Of a stretch of 34,096 nucleotides of DNA, positions 31,532 through 34,096 are shown in pieces. How positions within the stretch are numbered: position 1 is the stretch's first letter; every line of letters begins with the position of its first letter. The position numbers and the translations under genes are program-made. Source of the stretch: Haliea sp. (lineage in GTDB: Bacteria > Pseudomonadota > Gammaproteobacteria > Pseudomonadales > Halieaceae). The stretch is taken from the NCBI GenBank assembly GCA_024642245.1, contig JAHEBM010000036.1, positions 1-34,096 on the forward strand, written 5' to 3'. Under the pieces are notes generated by a model. It did not search any database, had not been told where the DNA came from, and saw nothing but the letters and a program-made list of their open reading frames with translations.

Positions 31532-32296
31532 TCAGGAAAGCGTCATGCCGCCATCGACCCGGATGAATGAACCTACCAGGTAGCTGGCTGCGTCTGACGC
31601 CAGGAACAGCACTGACTCGGCAATTTCCTGCGGCGTGGCGATCCGACCGATGGGAATCTGCGCTTCCATTGCAGCGCGCATTTCCGGTGCGGCACTCGCC
31701 GCGGCGAGCATGGGGGTGTTCACGACCCCGGGACAAACGGCATTGACCCGGATGCCGTACTTGACGAGATCAAGTGCCGCGGCTTTGGTGAGGCCCGCGA
31801 CGCCATGCTTGCTGGCGATATAGGAAGGCATACCCGGATTCGCGATAAAGCTGGCAGCCGAAGCCGTGTTTATAATGGCTGTGCCACCCGCCGCGCGCAG
31901 CGCCGGCGTTTCCGCCTTCATTGCATAGAATATGCCGTTCAGGTTAACACCCATTACGCGATCCCATTCCTGGACCGAGCAATTTTCGAATTCGGGGTCT
32001 ATCGGTGATGGGATGCCTGCGTTGTTGAAGGCGATGTGCAAGCCACCGAATGTGCTTACCGTGTGGTCAACCATTTGCTCGCAGGAGGGGTAATCGCTAA
32101 CGTCCACGCGGATGCTGGATGCGATGCCACCGTCTTGCTGGATCTCCTGCGCATTCGCCCTTACCTTGTCCTCGGCCAGGTCCGCCAGCACAACTTTCGC
32201 TCCCTCCGCGGCAAATGCCCGCGCTGCTGCCAGCCCGATTCCGCTTCCCGCGCCTGTCACGAGCACGACCTTCCCTTCAAATCTCCTGGTTTGCAT
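31532..32296 (-). CDS. SDR, classical glucose-dehydrogenase/FabG-like
   Basis: A 254-residue classical SDR with TGAGSGIG (14-21), NNAG (91-94) and an intact S146/Y159/K163 triad in 'YIASKHG'. It ends in 'GSFIRVDGGMTLS', the common C-terminus of this group. D39 at the end of the second strand ('VVLADL') suggests NAD(H) preference. ATG 32296 is chosen because GGAGG lies five bases upstream; the in-frame ATG at 32329 has no such site. It lies 76 bases downstream of the GntR gene on the same strand, so the two may be co-transcribed. Substrate unknown: any secondary alcohol or ketone of the cluster, or of the adjoining OCD-like locus. Confidence 0.92.
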   Translation of the reverse strand: MQTRRFEGKVVLVTGAGSGIGLAAARAFAAEGAKVVLADLAEDKVRANAQEIQQDGGIASSIRVDVSDYPSCEQMVDHTVSTFGGLHIAFNNAGIPSPIDPEFENCSVQEWDRVMGVNLNGIFYAMKAETPALRAAGGTAIINTASAASFIANPGMPSYIASKHGVAGLTKAAALDLVKYGIRVNAVCPGVVNTPMLAAASAAPEMRAAMEAQIPIGRIATPQEIAESVLFLASDAASYLVGSFIRVDGGMTLS

Positions 32297-32372
32297 ACAA
32301 GCCTCCGCTGCTGAATGTTCAATCGTCATGGCCGGTGTCCACTGGCTGTGTCATAGCCTGTTTGCGCTGCTG

Positions 32373-33056
32373 TCACATATCACCAAACATGATCTGTCTC
32401 ACCGCCTGTAAGTGGGCTTTCATAAGCGACTCGGCACTGGCCGGATCATGGTTGGCGATCGCCTGGATATAGTGTTGGTGTTCGGTATTACTTTCTTCGC
32501 GCGTGGTGGAAGAAAACACGCGGTCAATGATATTGCGCATCCCGGACGGCGCGCTTTCGCGCGTCGTGTCATACAGGGCCAGCAGTAATTTGTTACCGGC
32601 GGCCTTGGCCACCAGTCGGTGCAGGCGTTCGTCCCACACGGCCCACTGATTGAAGTCATCGAGTTCCTGCATCTTCCGCTGGCATCGCCACATCTCCTCG
32701 ATCTGTGTCGGCGTCGCCCGGCGTGCGGCCAGCCCGGCGATCTGCGGCTCCAGGACCAGGCGCGCCTCGAAGGCTTCCGGCGGCGTCAGCACGGCGGGCA
32801 TGGAGGTAAGCTCAGCGCTAAGGGAGCGTTCGCCGATGAATGTCCCCTTGCCCACGTGGCGCCAGATCAGCCCCTCCTTTTCCAGGGTTTTGAGCAGTCC
32901 CCTGAGCCGGGCCCGGGAGATGCCCAGTTCCTCGACCAGGCGCGCTTCTGATGGCAGGCGGCGCCCGTTATCCCGCCTTACCCGGTCGATATAGTGGCGT
33001 AAGGTGGCGAGGTCGCGGTCTCGTGGCGGGCGCTGGGCCGGGGCCTTGTCTGTCAT
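32373..33056 (-). CDS. GntR-family regulator, FadR/FCD subgroup
   Basis: A 227-residue regulator. The winged helix-turn-helix is at about 15-75: 'LPSEARLVEELGISRARLRG', then 'LEKEGLIWRHVGKGTFIG'. The C-terminal FCD ligand domain (about 93-220) starts with 'ARLVLEPQIAGLAARRAT'. The probable metal-binding D/H positions are in 'DERLHRLV', 'HQHYIQAI' and 'KAHLQAV'. FCD proteins usually sense small carboxylic acids. The gene is divergent from the ornithine-cyclodeaminase-like gene, whose promoter carries an inverted repeat, so it probably controls that gene and itself, with the SDR downstream in its own transcript. Confidence 0.92.
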   Translation of the reverse strand: MTDKAPAQRPPRDRDLATLRHYIDRVRRDNGRRLPSEARLVEELGISRARLRGLLKTLEKEGLIWRHVGKGTFIGERSLSAELTSMPAVLTPPEAFEARLVLEPQIAGLAARRATPTQIEEMWRCQRKMQELDDFNQWAVWDERLHRLVAKAAGNKLLLALYDTTRESAPSGMRNIIDRVFSSTTREESNTEHQHYIQAIANHDPASAESLMKAHLQAVRQIMFGDM

Positions 33057-33108
33057 AGTCGAATCGTCTTTCGAGGGGCCGGGCTGCTGCCCGGGCGGTT
33101 AAAATGAC

Positions 33109-33149
33109 TCAATTTACGTATTGACACGTTTTAATTGAAAAAATAACAT
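33109..33149 (+). promoter_or_regulatory. Strong promoter of the OCD-like gene with overlapping inverted repeat
   Basis: TTGACA (33121-33126) is a consensus -35, 17 bases from TAACAT (33144-33149), which matches four of six -10 positions. The inverted repeat TCAAT-N6-ATTGA (33109-33124) overlaps the -35. It is the natural candidate operator for the divergent GntR-type regulator, although 5-bp arms can occur by chance. Confidence 0.55.
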
Positions 33150-33246
33150 ACCTTAATACGCTGTTTGAAGTCCAGTGTGGTGGTCGCATGCAAGTGGGGC
33201 CTGCCTGCAGGCGGTGGTCCTGCGCCGCACATTGATAGGGGGTTAG

Positions 33247-34096
33247 ATGCATACGGAAATGGCTGCGCCTGTATTTATATCGTCCGAGGCGGCCTCGGCG
33301 GTATTTGACTGGAAATTGGCAATTGCTGCCCTGCAGCAGGCATATTCCCACAAGCCTGAGCCGGCGGCCACCCCGCCCCGTTCGATCGCCGCCAGTGGCA
33401 AGGCCTGGCTCAGGACCCTGCCGGCGGTTCCCCCGGGGGGGCGGTATTTCGGCGCCAAGCTGATGGGCATGGCGCCCGAAGCACCAGGCGGCGGCGTACA
33501 GTACGTGATCGTTCTCTTCGATCGCCAGACCAGCAGGATTGCCGCCTTTGTCGATGCGGAGAAGGTCACCGGTTACCGCACGGCCGCGACCTCGGCCGCT
33601 GCCCTGGACAAAATGGCACCTGCAGCCACGGCCAGGCTTGCCGTCCTGGGAAGCGGACTCGAGGCACAAATGCATACCCGCGCGTTCGCTGCGATTCGCG
33701 ATTTTTCTGCGATCACGGTATTCAGTCCCACACCCGCAAGCCGGGAACGCTTTGCCGGCACTATCGGTGCCGAGTTAGGTATCAGCACCTCGGCGGCTGC
33801 CAGTGCCGAGGAGGCCGTCAGAGGGGCTGATGTCGTGCTGGCAGCAGCGCGCTCCCATGGCGAGTCTCCCATTCTTTTCGGTGACTGGATAAAACCCGGG
33901 GCAGTCACCGTTTCGATCGGCTCGACCATTCCCCAGCAGCGCGAGATCGATGTCTCCGTGGCGGCCCAGTGCGATGTCATTGTCTGCGACATGCTGCATG
34001 AGGTGGTCAGCGAAACCGGCGACATGATTGCCGCCGTCGAGGCAGGGGTCAGCCTGGATGGCAAGTGCTTCTCCATCGAAGCCCTTATCGCGGGAG
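33247..34096 (+). CDS. Ornithine cyclodeaminase/mu-crystallin family protein, 3' truncated
   Basis: The frame is open from ATG 33247 to the window end, giving 283 residues of a family that is normally about 310-330 long. Landmarks are K71 in 'YFGAKLMGM', 'GYRTAATSAAAL' (109-120) with R111, and the Rossmann loop 'VLGSGLEAQ' (133-141), where the Gln is typical of the family. 'GADVVLAAARSHGESP' and 'GAVTVSIGS' follow in order. GGGGG lies just before the start. Family knowledge: NAD(P)-dependent deamination of ornithine or reduction of ketimines/imino acids; many members are mis-named and act on other amino acids. Divergent from a GntR regulator under a strong promoter. The substrate is uncertain, and its link to the oxygenase cluster is only proximity. 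Confidence 0.9.
   Translation, partial: MHTEMAAPVFISSEAASAVFDWKLAIAALQQAYSHKPEPAATPPRSIAASGKAWLRTLPAVPPGGRYFGAKLMGMAPEAPGGGVQYVIVLFDRQTSRIAAFVDAEKVTGYRTAATSAAALDKMAPAATARLAVLGSGLEAQMHTRAFAAIRDFSAITVFSPTPASRERFAGTIGAELGISTSAAASAEEAVRGADVVLAAARSHGESPILFGDWIKPGAVTVSIGSTIPQQREIDVSVAAQCDVIVCDMLHEVVSETGDMIAAVEAGVSLDGKCFSIEALIAG

Noticed and set aside
30402-31736. Minus-strand open frame of 444 codons
   Set aside because: It is antisense to P450-2, which has an intact haem loop, ExxR and I-helix; no domain is visible in the antisense product.
33109-34076. Minus-strand open frames over the window end
   Set aside because: They are shadows of the OCD-like gene, which is open on the plus strand to the last base and shows family motifs in order.
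1-34096. CRISPR arrays, tRNA/rRNA genes, transposases or attachment sites
   Set aside because: No regular repeat-spacer pattern, RNA gene signature, transposase-like protein or flanking repeat was noticed anywhere in the window.

Overview
The window looks like chromosomal DNA of a free-living, probably marine, Gram-negative proteobacterium. The evidence is a GC-rich, tightly packed gene order, a TonB-dependent outer-membrane receptor, and a dense set of oxygenases, short-chain dehydrogenases (SDRs) and CoA-handling enzymes. This mix is typical of gammaproteobacteria of the Halieaceae/Spongiibacteraceae type and also of some sphingomonads. The taxonomic placement is inferred from gene style only. 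No rRNA, tRNA, CRISPR array or insertion sequence was seen.

Layout. (1) 1-3591, plus strand: the end of a MaoC-like double-hotdog protein and a clear terminator, then a CaiB/BaiF CoA-transferase, an MFE-type SDR and a PaaI-like thioesterase. (2) 3651-8901: two closely related Rieske oxygenases on the minus strand flank a plus-strand pair, an ACMSD-type amidohydrolase and a TauD/TfdA dioxygenase. (3) 12650-7483, minus strand: SDR, MaoC-like protein, acyl-CoA ligase and Rieske oxygenase 2, with the first three tightly spaced. (4) 12867-16865: an AraC-family regulator divergent from an 885-residue TonB-dependent receptor that ends at a strong terminator. (5) 17014-21459, plus strand: a cassette of SDR-A, SnoaL-like protein and SDR-B with overlapping ends, then an MFE-type SDR with a TTG start and a sulfotransferase; a GloC/YcbL-like hydrolase lies convergent to it. 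(6) 22312-31496: cytochrome P450, Baeyer-Villiger-type monooxygenase plus a third Rieske oxygenase, a ThDP enzyme, a TetR repressor, a deleted ferredoxin gene and a second P450. (7) 31532-34096: an SDR and an FCD-type GntR regulator, divergent from an ornithine-cyclodeaminase/mu-crystallin-like enzyme cut by the window end.

How it fits together (inference). The receptor would import a hydrophobic cyclic compound, for example a steroid, terpenoid or alkyl-aromatic. P450s, Rieske enzymes, the TauD protein and the flavin monooxygenase would oxidise and open it. SDRs, the ligase, MaoC-like proteins, the CoA-transferase and the thioesterase would handle the resulting acids as CoA esters. The substrate cannot be read from the sequence.

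Points most worth attention. (a) A near-palindromic site with core ACARYGTTGWMTAT recurs at promoters across the window, with two copies identical at 19 of 22 positions, which suggests a local TetR regulon. (b) A 2Fe-2S ferredoxin gene next to the second P450 keeps only its first and last ~25 codons, in different frames. (c) The twin SDRs both carry Phe exactly where the catalytic Tyr should be. (d) Five oxygenases that need external electrons have no intact electron-transfer partner in 34 kb.
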